From Halobellus rarus (GTDB taxonomy: Archaea > Halobacteriota > Halobacteria > Halobacteriales > Haloferacaceae), in contig NZ_JANHDI010000011.1 of the NCBI RefSeq assembly GCF_024494595.1, positions 62,001-126,000 on the forward strand: 64,000 bases of DNA. Direction: 5' to 3'. The notes below the pieces were generated by a model, which saw only the letters and a program-made list of their open reading frames with translations, was not told where the DNA came from and made no database searches. Each line of letters starts with the position of its first letter. Positions within the stretch are counted from its first letter, which is position 1. Shown in pieces: positions 17,495 to 26,093 of the stretch. A program made the position numbers and the translations under genes.

Positions 17495-18163
17495 GTGCAA
17501 GAAATCGTGGGAGTGCTCCTAGCCGAGCCGTTCGCGGTTATGAACACGATCGGACTGATCGCGTTCGCTCTCGTCGGGTCGGCAAAGGCGATACGCGAGC
17601 AGTTCGACCTGTTCGGGGTGGCTGTCGTCGGTCTCGCAACTGCATTCGTCGGTGGGACGACGCGCGACCTGCTCGTGAATCGGGTTCCACTAGCGTTGAG
17701 TTCACTGAGCGAGGTGAGTCTCGGAATGCTCGGAGTCGTCCTCGCGGTCGGGTTGAACGTCGTTCTCGATTCCCCGGACGATCATCCGGTCACGATGCTC
17801 GCCGACGCCGTGGGACTCGGTGCCTTCGCGACGGCCGGCGCGATCGTGGCGACCGAAGCCGGAACCTCGAGTTTCGGTGTGATCGCGATCGCGACGATCA
17901 ACGCGGCAGGCGGCGGGGCGTTCGCGGATCTCCTGCTCGACCGGTATCCGTTCATTCTGGTGACCGACTTCTACGCGAGTTGCGCGGTGTTGGGCGGTGT
18001 TACCTACTGGATCGTAACGAGCGCGCTTGCGACCGATGGCGCCGCTGCGGCTTTGTGTGCCACGGTCACCGTTGGAACGCGATTGACCGCGGTCAATCGC
18101 GGCTGGGAACTCCCGACGGCCCAAGCGTTCGGTGAGCTACTGCTCGGCCCTGACGACAATTAG
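17495..18163 (+). CDS. TRIC/UPF0126 family membrane protein (YicG-like)
   Basis: A 222-residue protein with seven hydrophobic segments and two repeats of the glycine-rich TRIC (Gly_transporter) domain: GLIAFALVGSAKAIRE..GVAVVGLATAFVGGTTRDLL, then VGLGAFATAGAIVA..GVIAIATINAAGGGAFADLLL. Prokaryotic TRIC proteins form trimeric potassium-selective channels; older annotation calls the family a glycine transporter. The start is a GTG at 17495. No operon partner is evident; the next gene is a convergent IclR. Confidence 0.88.
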   Translation: MQEIVGVLLAEPFAVMNTIGLIAFALVGSAKAIREQFDLFGVAVVGLATAFVGGTTRDLLVNRVPLALSSLSEVSLGMLGVVLAVGLNVVLDSPDDHPVTMLADAVGLGAFATAGAIVATEAGTSSFGVIAIATINAAGGGAFADLLLDRYPFILVTDFYASCAVLGGVTYWIVTSALATDGAAAALCATVTVGTRLTAVNRGWELPTAQAFGELLLGPDDN

Positions 18164-18329
18164 GAGTACGGGACTGTCGAGGGGAAGCGCCGCCGCTCCA
18201 GCGTCTCAGCGCCGGCCAACACCGAGAGCCAGTTCAAGAGGCAGATACCTACCGTCAGCGACGAGGGATCGATCTGGTGCGAGCTCTGGTTTCGGGACCC
18301 ACCAGCCGGACGGTGTCGATGCGAGCGGT

Positions 18330-19088
18330 TCACTCGGTTCCGTACCGGGAGGCGATTTCGCGTTCAATCTGCGTTACCGTCTCGCGTAACTCCGGGACGA
18401 TCTCGTCTTCGGAGAGCCGGTACGGAGGTCCGGAGACGTCGAGCGAGCCCAGGACGCTCCCGTCGAGGTTCGTGATCGCCATTCCCACCGCCATCAGCCC
18501 TTCGAGCGCCTCCTGCCGGTTGAGCGAGTAGCCCCGCTCGCGGGTCTGCTCCAGTTCCTCGTAGAGTTCCTCGGCACTCTGGATCGTGTTCTCGGTCTCC
18601 TTGGGCATTCCCCATCGCTCTAGCACTTCCTCGACGCGCTCGCGGGAGAACTCCGCGAGCATCGCCTTCCCGCTCGCGGAATTGTGCATATGGAAGTACC
18701 GACCCACCTGGAACCCTTCCTTCGCGGGGTCGTTGTTCTCGTCGAAGATGATCACCGATCGGCCGTGCTCGGTGATGGCGAACGCGACCTCCTCGTTGAG
18801 GCGATTGCTCAGTTCGTGAGCGTGCCGTCGAACGATCTCGTACTCGGGTTTCCGGTGCCTTGCCTGTTCACCGAGATGGAAGAACTTGATGCCTAGGTAG
18901 AATTCGTTGCCCTCCTTGACGACGAGTTCGTGGTTGCGAAGCGTCGTCAGGTGCGCGTGGACGGTACTGTTGGCCAGGCCCAGTTCCTCGGCGATCTCGC
19001 TCATCCGAGCCCCCTCGAACCGATTGATCGCGTCGACGATCCGAAGCGACGTTGCGGTCGTCGTCAGTTCGCGTCCGTGTCCAGGCAC
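18330..19088 (-). CDS. IclR family transcriptional regulator
   Basis: A 252-residue regulator with a winged helix (MSEIAEELGLANSTVHAHLTTLRNHELV) and an IclR effector domain (HNSASGKAMLAEF, GYSLNRQEALEG, SLDVSGPPYRL). A much earlier in-frame start at 19343 gives about 85 low-complexity residues. The GTG at 19088 is preferred because TTTATA at 19111-19116 lies 25 bases upstream. The palindrome TTGCTC-TG-GAGCAA at 19154-19167 sits about 40 bases above the TATA box and may be an operator. Confidence 0.87.
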   Translation of the reverse strand: MPGHGRELTTTATSLRIVDAINRFEGARMSEIAEELGLANSTVHAHLTTLRNHELVVKEGNEFYLGIKFFHLGEQARHRKPEYEIVRRHAHELSNRLNEEVAFAITEHGRSVIIFDENNDPAKEGFQVGRYFHMHNSASGKAMLAEFSRERVEEVLERWGMPKETENTIQSAEELYEELEQTRERGYSLNRQEALEGLMAVGMAITNLDGSVLGSLDVSGPPYRLSEDEIVPELRETVTQIEREIASRYGTE

Positions 19089-19518
19089 AACTGAACGTTT
19101 GCAGGAACAGTATAAAGCATTCACGAGACGCGAATCTCCCAGAATATTTTCTTTTGCTCTGGAGCAATACGGAAATAAGTGATCGGAAGGTATAGAAACG
19201 CTCTCCACCGGACGGAGACGGTCGGGAGACCGAATACGTATTTGTTGACGGCGATGCGAGAGGCAAATCCACGGAATCATCACGTCCCCACTAACGTTCG
19301 CCGGGACGACTAGGGAAACGGCGGCCGAAAGACGACGAGGCAATCCACATCCTTGATCGCTGAGGCGTGTCCCTTTTCTCGCCGCTCTACGCGCGGCGAT
19401 TCTGCTCGTTCGAGGCCCGATAGATGGCGAATCGGGGCACCGTTTTTCGACCCCGATATAAGGGTATTATACGATTAAGCTAAATAGCAATACTGTCTCC
19501 GACCCATTATTTTAATGT
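19089..19518. promoter_or_regulatory. Upstream region of the IclR gene, with palindrome 19154-19167
   Basis: No gene is seen in these 430 bases. They contain the TATA box at 19111-19116 (minus strand), the perfect 14-base palindrome at 19154-19167, and A/T-rich stretches at about 19455-19516 on the other side that could drive the short frame at 19519. Confidence 0.45.
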
Positions 19519-19656
19519 ATGGCACAGAGCAATCGTACCGATCGTGTCGGCAGAGAGGCGGAATCGAAATTTTACCTCCCGGTTGGAGTTTCTCCGTCGT
19601 CTGAAAAGGGTTGGTTCGAACGCATCTGGGCGAAGTTGTTCAATCACCGCGTCTGA
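19519..19656 (+). CDS. Possible small protein, 45 aa, unknown
   Basis: An ATG at 19519 opens a 45-codon frame. It begins MAQSNRTDRV and contains a Pro/Ser turn and a Trp/Phe-rich amphipathic C-terminus (EKGWFERIWAKLF). An A/T-rich zone precedes it. The composition looks protein-like rather than random, but no family is recognised and no neighbour supports it. It could equally be chance. Confidence 0.25.
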   Translation: MAQSNRTDRVGREAESKFYLPVGVSPSSEKGWFERIWAKLFNHRV

Positions 19657-20422
19657 CACCCCGTCCCGTACGAGCGGCCGTCTCGAGGCCGTCGGTGTTG
19701 AAGTCGCAGACCGAACACGAACACCTCTTTTATTTTAGCACCGCAGCGGCACTGTCTAGGTAGTACTGCCTGAGGAACGAGTAGGTGGTCGAGAGTCCGG
19801 TCCAAGACTGCTTGCAAGCCTGCTCGGCCAGAAGTCAGCCGGTGAATTAGATGAATAGTGAGAACGTGGACGGACGTTCTCGCACAGAGATAGCGACGAT
19901 GCGAACTGAATTAGGCGTAGAACGACCTCGTCAGTCGATGTGGCAATAGATCCCTCGGCTCGCTGATGACGTATCTGGCCCGGCATCGACATCGCCAACG
20001 CGGTCCCTGTCGACGAGACCGCTGTCCGCACCGATAGCGGGCTGTCTTGTTCATACACCACAAGAGACACCGATGCAAAATTGCTGTCCAGTGCCGAACT
20101 CTTCGACCGCCGAGGCACCGGCTCAGTGACTATATTTCTCATATAGGTCCTGAAGCGTCGAGATTGACTCATCCGCTCAAAGATGACGGGTGAGGAATCA
20201 CACGATTCGTGGGGCGTTGGTCAGTACTTCATATGTGATTTTATTGTGCTATTTTGGAATTACAGTGATTTCGACGACCGCATCGGGCGCTACGGTGACC
20301 GAACGCCCGCTGGTAGCGGGGCAGCCCCGAGAAAACCTTACTATCAAGTGGCTCAAACGCCAATTACTCCTCGAAGCCCACGCGTCGACTCCCCACTCCC
20401 GACCGGAAAACAATCAAAGACA
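19657..20422. other. Intergenic, 766 bp, no intact gene
   Basis: Open frames here have no recognisable features. On the minus strand around 19730-19830 a short stretch reads STTYSFLRQYYLDSAAAVLK then stop, as a decayed protein end might, but the frame closes after about 35 codons and I could not assign it. Confidence 0.4.
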
Positions 20423-21076
20423 ATGAGCGATATCAAAGCAGTCGTCCGGGTCGAGCACCCTGACATCGTGCTCACGAAGACGGTTACGTACGACAACAGT
20501 TCGAAGGTCAAGCCGGTCTCGGAGGCGGGAACCGACCCCAAGTCGGGGCGGTTCCTGTATCACGTCGAATCGTCCGATTTCTATCGGTTCGAGGAGGGTT
20601 TGCGAGACGATCATACGATTAGTGAGTTCGAGCGGGTCATCGAAACCACCGACCAGAGGGCGATCTACAGCTTCAAGTACACCGCCGAAGCGAAGACCTT
20701 CTCGCCGGTGATATCGATGGCAAACGGTGTCGCGCTCGATATGGAGAACGAGAGCAACGCGTGGATCATAACGGTGTGGATGCCCGAACGAAAGAAGCTC
20801 GTCGACCTCTGGGACTACGCACAGGCGAACGACGTCGACATCGATCTCCTGCGAGTGAACGAGTACGCCAGTATCGGTACCTCCTCCGCCGGCTTGACGG
20901 AGAGTCAGCGAGAGGCGCTTCTCGTCGCGTTCGAGATGGGGTACTTCGAAGACCCCCGAGATGTAACGCTTGGCGAGGTTGCCGACACGCTCGATATTTC
21001 GCAACCAGCCGCCAGTGGTCTCCTCAGACGTGGTATCAGTAGGCTTATTTTATCTAGCATCGTAGATGATAAATAA
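20423..21076 (+). CDS. Bacterio-opsin-activator-like HTH-10 regulator (second copy)
   Basis: A 217-residue paralogue of the regulator at 16627. It has the same layout: an N-terminal sensing region, then HTH-10 (LTESQREALLVAFEMGYFEDP, VTLGEVADTLDISQPAASGLLRRGISRLI). An upstream in-frame start at 20183 adds 80 residues without conserved features, so the ATG at 20423 is used. Its target is unknown; the M20/DUF5058 operon lies downstream on the opposite strand. Confidence 0.85.
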   Translation: MSDIKAVVRVEHPDIVLTKTVTYDNSSKVKPVSEAGTDPKSGRFLYHVESSDFYRFEEGLRDDHTISEFERVIETTDQRAIYSFKYTAEAKTFSPVISMANGVALDMENESNAWIITVWMPERKKLVDLWDYAQANDVDIDLLRVNEYASIGTSSAGLTESQREALLVAFEMGYFEDPRDVTLGEVADTLDISQPAASGLLRRGISRLILSSIVDDK

Positions 21077-21378
21077 ATTGTTAATTAGTGTTTGGTATTC
21101 CGCTACCGCTTGTACTTATCCTGTGATAATCGGCATTTAGTTGGTACGGGCGTCAAATATTCGATAGTCGATGCAACAGTGATGAGAGATTTGATTCCGA
21201 ATCAAGAAATACACTTTGGTTACTATACGGCAGTAATATCAGCCATCATCTATTTATAATTGATACTATGATATTTACTCAATTCGGTGTAGTCGGGAAG
21301 GCGGCAGGAGTACGACTACCACCAGCCGACCGTCGTCACCGGATTACCCAGAGCGTCCGGATCGCTTCCGTGGTGCTT
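21077..21378. other. Convergent intergenic region with a 15-base palindrome
   Basis: No gene is seen in 302 bases. The perfect palindrome TTGATTC-C-GAATCAA lies at 21191-21205. Its size and TCCGA centre resemble the palindrome at 10498-10512. A/T-rich stretches surround it. Confidence 0.4.
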
Positions 21379-22662
21379 TCACGACAGGAGGTCGAGAACG
21401 GTTTCTGAGAGGACCGAGACACCGATCAGGAGGCAGTCCTCGTCGACATCGAACGTCGACGTGTGATGTCCGCTAGGACTGTCACTGCCGATCCCGACGT
21501 ACGTCGCTCTTCCGCCGTTATCTTTGACAGCACGCATAAGGTACGTGACGTCCTCGCTGGCACCCGCACTCCTCCGTCGATGCACAGGGGAAACGCCATC
21601 GACGCCGCTCGCGATCTCGGCGACGAGGTCGACCAGTTCTTCGTCACTGTCCTCGCGGATCCCTTCTCCGATGAGTTCGGTTTCGGCCTCACAGCCGTGG
21701 GCTTCCGCCGCCGCGTCGATGCGCCGGTGGAGTGACTCACGCATATATTCCAACAACTCGTTCGATTCCCCGCGCACCTCCACTTTCGCAGTCGCCTTAT
21801 CGGCAATCACGTTGGCAGCGTTCTCGGAATTGAGCTCACCGACGTTGACCCGAGTGGAGCCGTCTCTGTGACGGGGGATGCCGAAGATATCGTTCGTGGC
21901 AGTTGCCAGTGCCTGTACCGCATTGCGACCCTCGTTGGGTGCGAATCCGGCGTGGGCCGACTCCCCTGTGAACGTGACGTCGAACCGCGAGAAGGCGAGA
22001 ACCTCGTCAAGGCCCGCGATCACGGTTCCGGTCGGATAATCGAGTCCGACGTGCGTGCCGATCAGGTAGTCCACGTCGTCGATGTGCGGCCCGGTAGCCA
22101 TCGGCTTGCCGCCCCCGAGAAGTTCCTCGGACGGCTGGAAAAACACCTTGAACGTGCCGCTGAAGTCGTTTTCGATGACGGTCTGGAGCGTGCCAAGACC
22201 GAACGTGATGTGCGAGTCGTGGCCGCAGGCGTGCATGTATCCCTCATTCTCGGAACGGAATCCTGCGGCGGCCGGCTCGTGGTTCTCACTGGACGATTCG
22301 GTGATCGGAAGGGCGTCGATGTCGACGCGAAGGCCGACCGTCGGACCCTCACCGCGTTCGACGACGGCGACGACGCCAGTGTGTCCGCCCGCAACTCGCT
22401 CGAGAACGTCCGTCCGGTCCGTTCGGGATGCCGCTCGTTCATACCACTCCGACAGTTCCTCTTGGTCGGGTACTCCCAATCGCTCGGCGGGATCGAGTGC
22501 GTCGCCCCCGACGTGAATCTGATCGATACCGAGACGTTCCAGTTCCTCGACGATGTGTACTGTCGTCCAGAATTCGCGCCACCCCGGCTCCGGGTATTCG
22601 TGGAACTCGCGCCGGAGATCGACGAGCGCTTCCTCCGTCAACAGGTGTGTGTTCGCTGTCAT
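21379..22662 (-). CDS. M20 family amidohydrolase, aminobenzoyl-glutamate hydrolase A (AbgA)-like
   Basis: A 427-residue metallo-amidohydrolase. It starts with the AbgA-type segment LRREFHEYPEPGWREFWT and the long insert with AERLGVPDQEEL seen in that subfamily. Metal motifs follow: MHACGHDSH near 140, a QPSEE stretch near 175, GTHVGLD near 200, FTGESAHAG near 230, GASEDVTYLM and GHHTSTFDVDE near the end. These enzymes cut acyl or aryl amides of amino acids. It is the last gene of a minus-strand operon behind two membrane proteins that could import its substrate (inference). Confidence 0.87.
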   Translation of the reverse strand: MTANTHLLTEEALVDLRREFHEYPEPGWREFWTTVHIVEELERLGIDQIHVGGDALDPAERLGVPDQEELSEWYERAASRTDRTDVLERVAGGHTGVVAVVERGEGPTVGLRVDIDALPITESSSENHEPAAAGFRSENEGYMHACGHDSHITFGLGTLQTVIENDFSGTFKVFFQPSEELLGGGKPMATGPHIDDVDYLIGTHVGLDYPTGTVIAGLDEVLAFSRFDVTFTGESAHAGFAPNEGRNAVQALATATNDIFGIPRHRDGSTRVNVGELNSENAANVIADKATAKVEVRGESNELLEYMRESLHRRIDAAAEAHGCEAETELIGEGIREDSDEELVDLVAEIASGVDGVSPVHRRRSAGASEDVTYLMRAVKDNGGRATYVGIGSDSPSGHHTSTFDVDEDCLLIGVSVLSETVLDLLS

Positions 22663-22705
22663 AGGTTTTCGTGAGTACGTGTTGTCCTCAATGCTAATAC
22701 CTACG

Positions 22706-23461
22706 TTATTCGTCCGCTTCCGGTGGAGAAATCATATCGCGTTTCCACATCTCGCGAGCGATAAGCGTCGTGCCGAACACCGAGACGATAATCACCGCGT
22801 ACAGCGGGTAACTCGGGAGGAAAGCCAGGTACCCGAGTTCCAACAGTAGGGTCATACCTAACGCGATGGCGAACCCGATACTCGCGACCTTCGGGTAGTC
22901 TCGTCCGAACTGTGCGAAGATGGCTCCGAAGACCGCCGGGACCAGGTACGATTCGAGCGCGTTCTTCCACAGTTCGGGGAGCGCCTGGAAGGCCGACACG
23001 AGGGCGACCGCACCGACGCCGAGCATCGCCGTGTTGACGAAGATCGAAGCCGCTATCGCCACCGTCGAGATGATGCTCGCCTGTGGCGTCCCCGTCTCGA
23101 CGTCTGAGGCCTCCTGGGCCGCTGCGGCGCAGGGTAATCGCAGATTCGAGATGTTACCCGACAGGAATGCCATGTACGTCCCGGGAATCCCCAGTACCGG
23201 GTAATACGACAACGGTTCGATGAACCAGTCCCACCCGAAGGTGATCGCAACCGAGACGATCGCCCCGACGATCGCCGCTGTGGGAGGGAGAATTCCGAAT
23301 ACCGCCAAGAGAGCCACCGCCGGCCCCAACGAGAGACCGACCGCGAGGAAGTTGGTTCGCCGTCCCCATTTGTTGACGTACGGAACGAAACTGTTCGTGT
23401 AGACGTCACTACTGTCCGCCGTTTGGGACTCGCTGGCTTGCTTGTTCTGACTGTTACCCAT
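22706..23461 (-). CDS. Multi-pass membrane protein, partner of the DUF5058-like protein
   Basis: A 251-residue protein with a polar N-terminus of about 30 residues and six or so hydrophobic helices. A conserved-looking loop (LGIPGTYMAFLSGNISNLRLPCAAAAQEAS) near residues 90-120 probably forms part of a substrate path. The start at 23461 is one base from the stop of the upstream membrane gene, so they are translationally linked. I recall such proteins paired with DUF5058 and M20 genes in bacteria; some carry a doubtful mechanosensitive-channel label. A two-component transporter is the best guess. Confidence 0.6.
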   Translation of the reverse strand: MGNSQNKQASESQTADSSDVYTNSFVPYVNKWGRRTNFLAVGLSLGPAVALLAVFGILPPTAAIVGAIVSVAITFGWDWFIEPLSYYPVLGIPGTYMAFLSGNISNLRLPCAAAAQEASDVETGTPQASIISTVAIAASIFVNTAMLGVGAVALVSAFQALPELWKNALESYLVPAVFGAIFAQFGRDYPKVASIGFAIALGMTLLLELGYLAFLPSYPLYAVIIVSVFGTTLIAREMWKRDMISPPEADE

Positions 23462-23462
23462 A

Positions 23463-24212
23463 TTACCACCAACTCCCGACGGTCACTCGTATCGCGACTC
23501 CAACCAAGAGACCGACGAACATCGCCACCCCGAGCGCCCACTCCCTGAGCCACTGAACGTCTCGGCTGTCGGCGAGGTGCAGCAACCCGAGCATCGTGAG
23601 TCCCCCAACGGCGATGGAGCCGGTCTCCGGGGTCCCGGCCGTGGCTTCGCCACTCAGGAAGTACGCGAATGCGCCGAGCATCGCCGCCGCGCTGACGACC
23701 GGCAGGAGCTTCTCGTTGCCGTTGCTTATCTTCGTACGGACCATCTCCATATGCCGGGTGCCGAACGCCGAGACAAGTAGCCACCCAGTACCACCGAGTG
23801 TCATTGCCCAGACGGCCGTCGCGTACGCCTGTTCAGTGATGCCTTCGTCTCCCAGGCTGTATCCGAACTGACTGACGCCCAACTCGGCGGCGGGGAGCTC
23901 GAAGGCGACAGAGCCGATTACCGTCAGACGCATCCACGCTACGGGGCCACCGACAGTCGCGATCAAAGCCAACATCCCGGCCAACACCGCGACGGAGGGG
24001 CCGATAGCCGAGATCACGCCCGTTTTGAACCCTGTCTTCAGTTTCTCCTCGGAAAGCCCCATCTCTCTCCCGTCGTTCCACGCGCGTCGGAGGAAGATGG
24101 CGGCCTGCATCAGCACGACCAGAACGACAGGCACCGTCGAGAGCCACAACCACCGACTGTTGGCGACATCCATGTACGCTGGTGTTATCGACACTAGCTC
24201 GTGCGATACCAT
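23463..24212 (-). CDS. DUF5058-like membrane protein
   Basis: A 249-residue protein with six hydrophobic segments. WLWLSTVPVVLVVLMQAAIFLRRAWNDGREMGLSEEKLKTGFKTGVISAIGPS near the N-terminus, followed by WMRLTVIGSVAFELPAAE, matches what I know of the DUF5058 family. The start at 24212 (MVSHEL) is chosen over 24353 because an ATATATATAA box lies about 30 bases upstream. It is first in the operon DUF5058 - membrane partner - M20 amidohydrolase, which looks like an uptake-and-hydrolysis unit. Confidence 0.6.
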   Translation of the reverse strand: MVSHELVSITPAYMDVANSRWLWLSTVPVVLVVLMQAAIFLRRAWNDGREMGLSEEKLKTGFKTGVISAIGPSVAVLAGMLALIATVGGPVAWMRLTVIGSVAFELPAAELGVSQFGYSLGDEGITEQAYATAVWAMTLGGTGWLLVSAFGTRHMEMVRTKISNGNEKLLPVVSAAAMLGAFAYFLSGEATAGTPETGSIAVGGLTMLGLLHLADSRDVQWLREWALGVAMFVGLLVGVAIRVTVGSWW

Positions 24213-24236
24213 ATCATAAATCCTGATATAAGGAAC

Positions 24237-24247
24237 AAATATATATA
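24237..24247 (-). promoter_or_regulatory. TATA box of the DUF5058/M20 operon
   Basis: A run of alternating A/T lies about 30 bases before the ATG at 24212 on the minus strand. It is the clearest promoter element of this operon. Confidence 0.5.
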
Positions 24248-24467
24248 TAACTGCCGATGGCGTCCGACGCGTTCGCAGTACGCGATAGCACGGGGAAGTA
24301 GCGACGTTCCAGCGAATCGCTCGAAGCGGTTTCCGGGGTGGTCCCGCAACCAATCGGGTCGGTTCTCACTCGTTCGCCAGTAGTTTCGTACGGTTTCCAA
24401 ACCCGCTCGCGACTGGCCCCGTACCCGATCGCGCGTCCGTTCGATATTCTCGCACCAGAATGCCGCC

Positions 24468-25235
24468 TCACTCGTAGGTCATCTTGAGCTCGATCTCGTT
24501 CGACCCGGTCAGGACCAGTTCGATCAACTGTTCTCGAAACGTAGCGTTCTCGACACGCGTGACGGGTGCGGAAACCGCGACTGCGCCGACGACACGGTCC
24601 TCGACGATGATGGGTGCCGCCACCGCCGACGTCCCTTGCGCCGCCTCGTTGTGGTTTACGGCGTACCCCTGTTCACGGATCTCTGTCAGTTCTGCTCGGA
24701 GTTCTTCGAGGGTCGAGATGGACTCGGGAGTCTTCTGGGGGAGACCGTGCTCCTCAGCGACCTCCTCGACGAACTCGTCCGATGAGAAGGCCAGCATCAC
24801 CTTCCCCGACGCGAGACAGTGCATATGCTCGTGTTTCCCGATTCGCTCGTGCGTCTCGATAGAGTTCTCTCCTAACTCCTGTGCGAGATACACCGCCTTT
24901 CCGTTCTCTTCGACCATCAACCAGACCGCCGCACCGCTCTCCTCGGCCAACCCCTCCAGAGTCGGCCGGGACTTCGAGTATACGGAAATCGACTCGCGGG
25001 CTGCGATTCCGTGGTCGAGAAACTGGAGTGAGAGGTGGTACGCCCCGTCTCGCTTCGAAAGGTATCCAATGTGGACGAGCGTCGTCAGGTAGTCGTGTAA
25101 CGTGCTCCCGGCCATCTCGACCTCTTTCGATATTTCTGAAAACGTCGCCTCGTCCAGTCCCTGAATCACGTTTACCAACTCGAACACCCTGACCGCTGTT
25201 TTGATGGACCGTTTCGGCGTTTTTCTGTCGATCAT
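24468..25235 (-). CDS. IclR family transcriptional regulator
   Basis: A 255-residue regulator with winged helix ATFSEISKEVEMAGSTLHDYLTTLVHIGYL and effector domain CLASGKVMLAF, GYAVNHNEAAQG, VAAPIIVEDRV. The start at 25235 (MIDRK) is supported by a CTTATACG box at about 25259-25266. It lies directly upstream of the DUF5058/M20 operon on the same strand and is its likely regulator. Confidence 0.87.
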   Translation of the reverse strand: MIDRKTPKRSIKTAVRVFELVNVIQGLDEATFSEISKEVEMAGSTLHDYLTTLVHIGYLSKRDGAYHLSLQFLDHGIAARESISVYSKSRPTLEGLAEESGAAVWLMVEENGKAVYLAQELGENSIETHERIGKHEHMHCLASGKVMLAFSSDEFVEEVAEEHGLPQKTPESISTLEELRAELTEIREQGYAVNHNEAAQGTSAVAAPIIVEDRVVGAVAVSAPVTRVENATFREQLIELVLTGSNEIELKMTYE

Positions 25236-25328
25236 ACGCCAAATGAGGGGAATAGCCCGTATAAGATTTGTGTTACAGTGTGACATGGGTTCGAGACGGA
25301 CACGCGGGGCCGCCTACCCGGGCGTGGC

Positions 25329-25350
25329 ATTACAATACTATTGCTGTAAC
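25329..25350. repeat. Inverted repeat ATTACA-N10-TGTAAC
   Basis: Arms of six bases, with one end base not paired, are separated by 10 bases, about 95 bases upstream of the IclR start at 25235. The same layout, ATTACA-N10-TGTAAT, occurs at 10477-10498 upstream of another IclR gene. This suggests a shared operator type. Confidence 0.4.
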
Positions 25351-25694
25351 GCTTGTGGTCTTCCATCCATAGCAGACCCCAACTGAAGTCTGTTGCCGCC
25401 GCCGCTGAAACAGGAGGACCACTCCGTGAGGACCCCGAGACCGCCGAGCCGAACTTCGACATAATCGACGTGTTTCGCAGGGGTGTATCAGATGGCTTCC
25501 CGGGTTGACGTCGGCTCATAGAGGCCTTCGTCCGTCGATTAGAGACTTCCGAAATATCGAAATCGGTGACGGTGGTGACTGAACGGGATCGGGGCATTCC
25601 GATCGGGGTGCAACTCGGCGAGATGCCGGCTGTCGAGAGCACTTCGCAGGAGAACGAACAGGGGGAAACCGAACAGCCGCTTCCGCTCCGTTAG
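25350..25694 (+). pseudogene. Decayed gene fragment, unknown family
   Basis: One frame encodes about 50 residues with normal haloarchaeal composition (SVAAAAETGGPLREDPETAEPNFDIIDVF) up to a TGA near 25508. A second frame then continues RRLIEAFVRRLETSEISKSVTVV, GIPIGVQLGEMPAVES, and an acidic tail ending QPLPLR at the TAG 25692-25694. Together they read as the C-terminus of a protein broken by a frameshift. No start or family was recognised. Confidence 0.45.
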
Positions 25695-25709
25695 TCCGGA
25701 TACCGCGTC

Positions 25710-26087
25710 TCAGATGCGGACGAATACCTCGCCGTCTACCACTTTGGCATCGAACGTTCCGATACACTTGCCCGACACCTCGTGTTCGCCCGACTCGATA
25801 TCCAGTTCCCAGAGGTGCCAGGGGCAGCTCACAGTGAGGTCATCCTCGTTTACGCCGCCGCGGGACTCCGTCCACGTGTCCTCCGCGTTGATCTTCTTTT
25901 CACCGGCCTTGTACAGCGGTGCTCCTTGGTGCGGGCACCGGTTCGAGATTGCGTGGAATTCGCCCTCAACGTTGAACACCGCTATCTCGATACCGTCTAC
26001 ATCGACCGCAATTCCACGGCCTCGAGGCACTTCTCCGACCGACGCAACACGACTGTACCCGTCGTCAATTTCTGGTTTTGCGCTCAT
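25710..26087 (-). CDS. Rieske [2Fe-2S] ferredoxin-type protein
   Basis: A 125-residue protein with the two Rieske cluster boxes, CPHQGAPLY and CPWHLWELD. The pattern CxH...CxxH holds one 2Fe-2S cluster. A 20-residue acidic insert lies between the boxes. Its length fits a soluble ferredoxin subunit of a ring-hydroxylating oxygenase or related electron donor. It starts 6 bases after the stop of the amidohydrolase gene, so the two are co-transcribed and probably act in one pathway. No oxygenase alpha subunit is in the window. Confidence 0.88.
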   Translation of the reverse strand: MSAKPEIDDGYSRVASVGEVPRGRGIAVDVDGIEIAVFNVEGEFHAISNRCPHQGAPLYKAGEKKINAEDTWTESRGGVNEDDLTVSCPWHLWELDIESGEHEVSGKCIGTFDAKVVDGEVFVRI

Positions 26088-26093
26088 CGGTGA

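Noticed and set aside
19756-20172. 138-codon minus-strand frame, considered as a transposase remnant
   Set aside because: The translation is Ser/Arg-rich and low in acidic residues. A protein-like stretch in another frame nearby is only about 35 codons long, and no terminal repeats were found.
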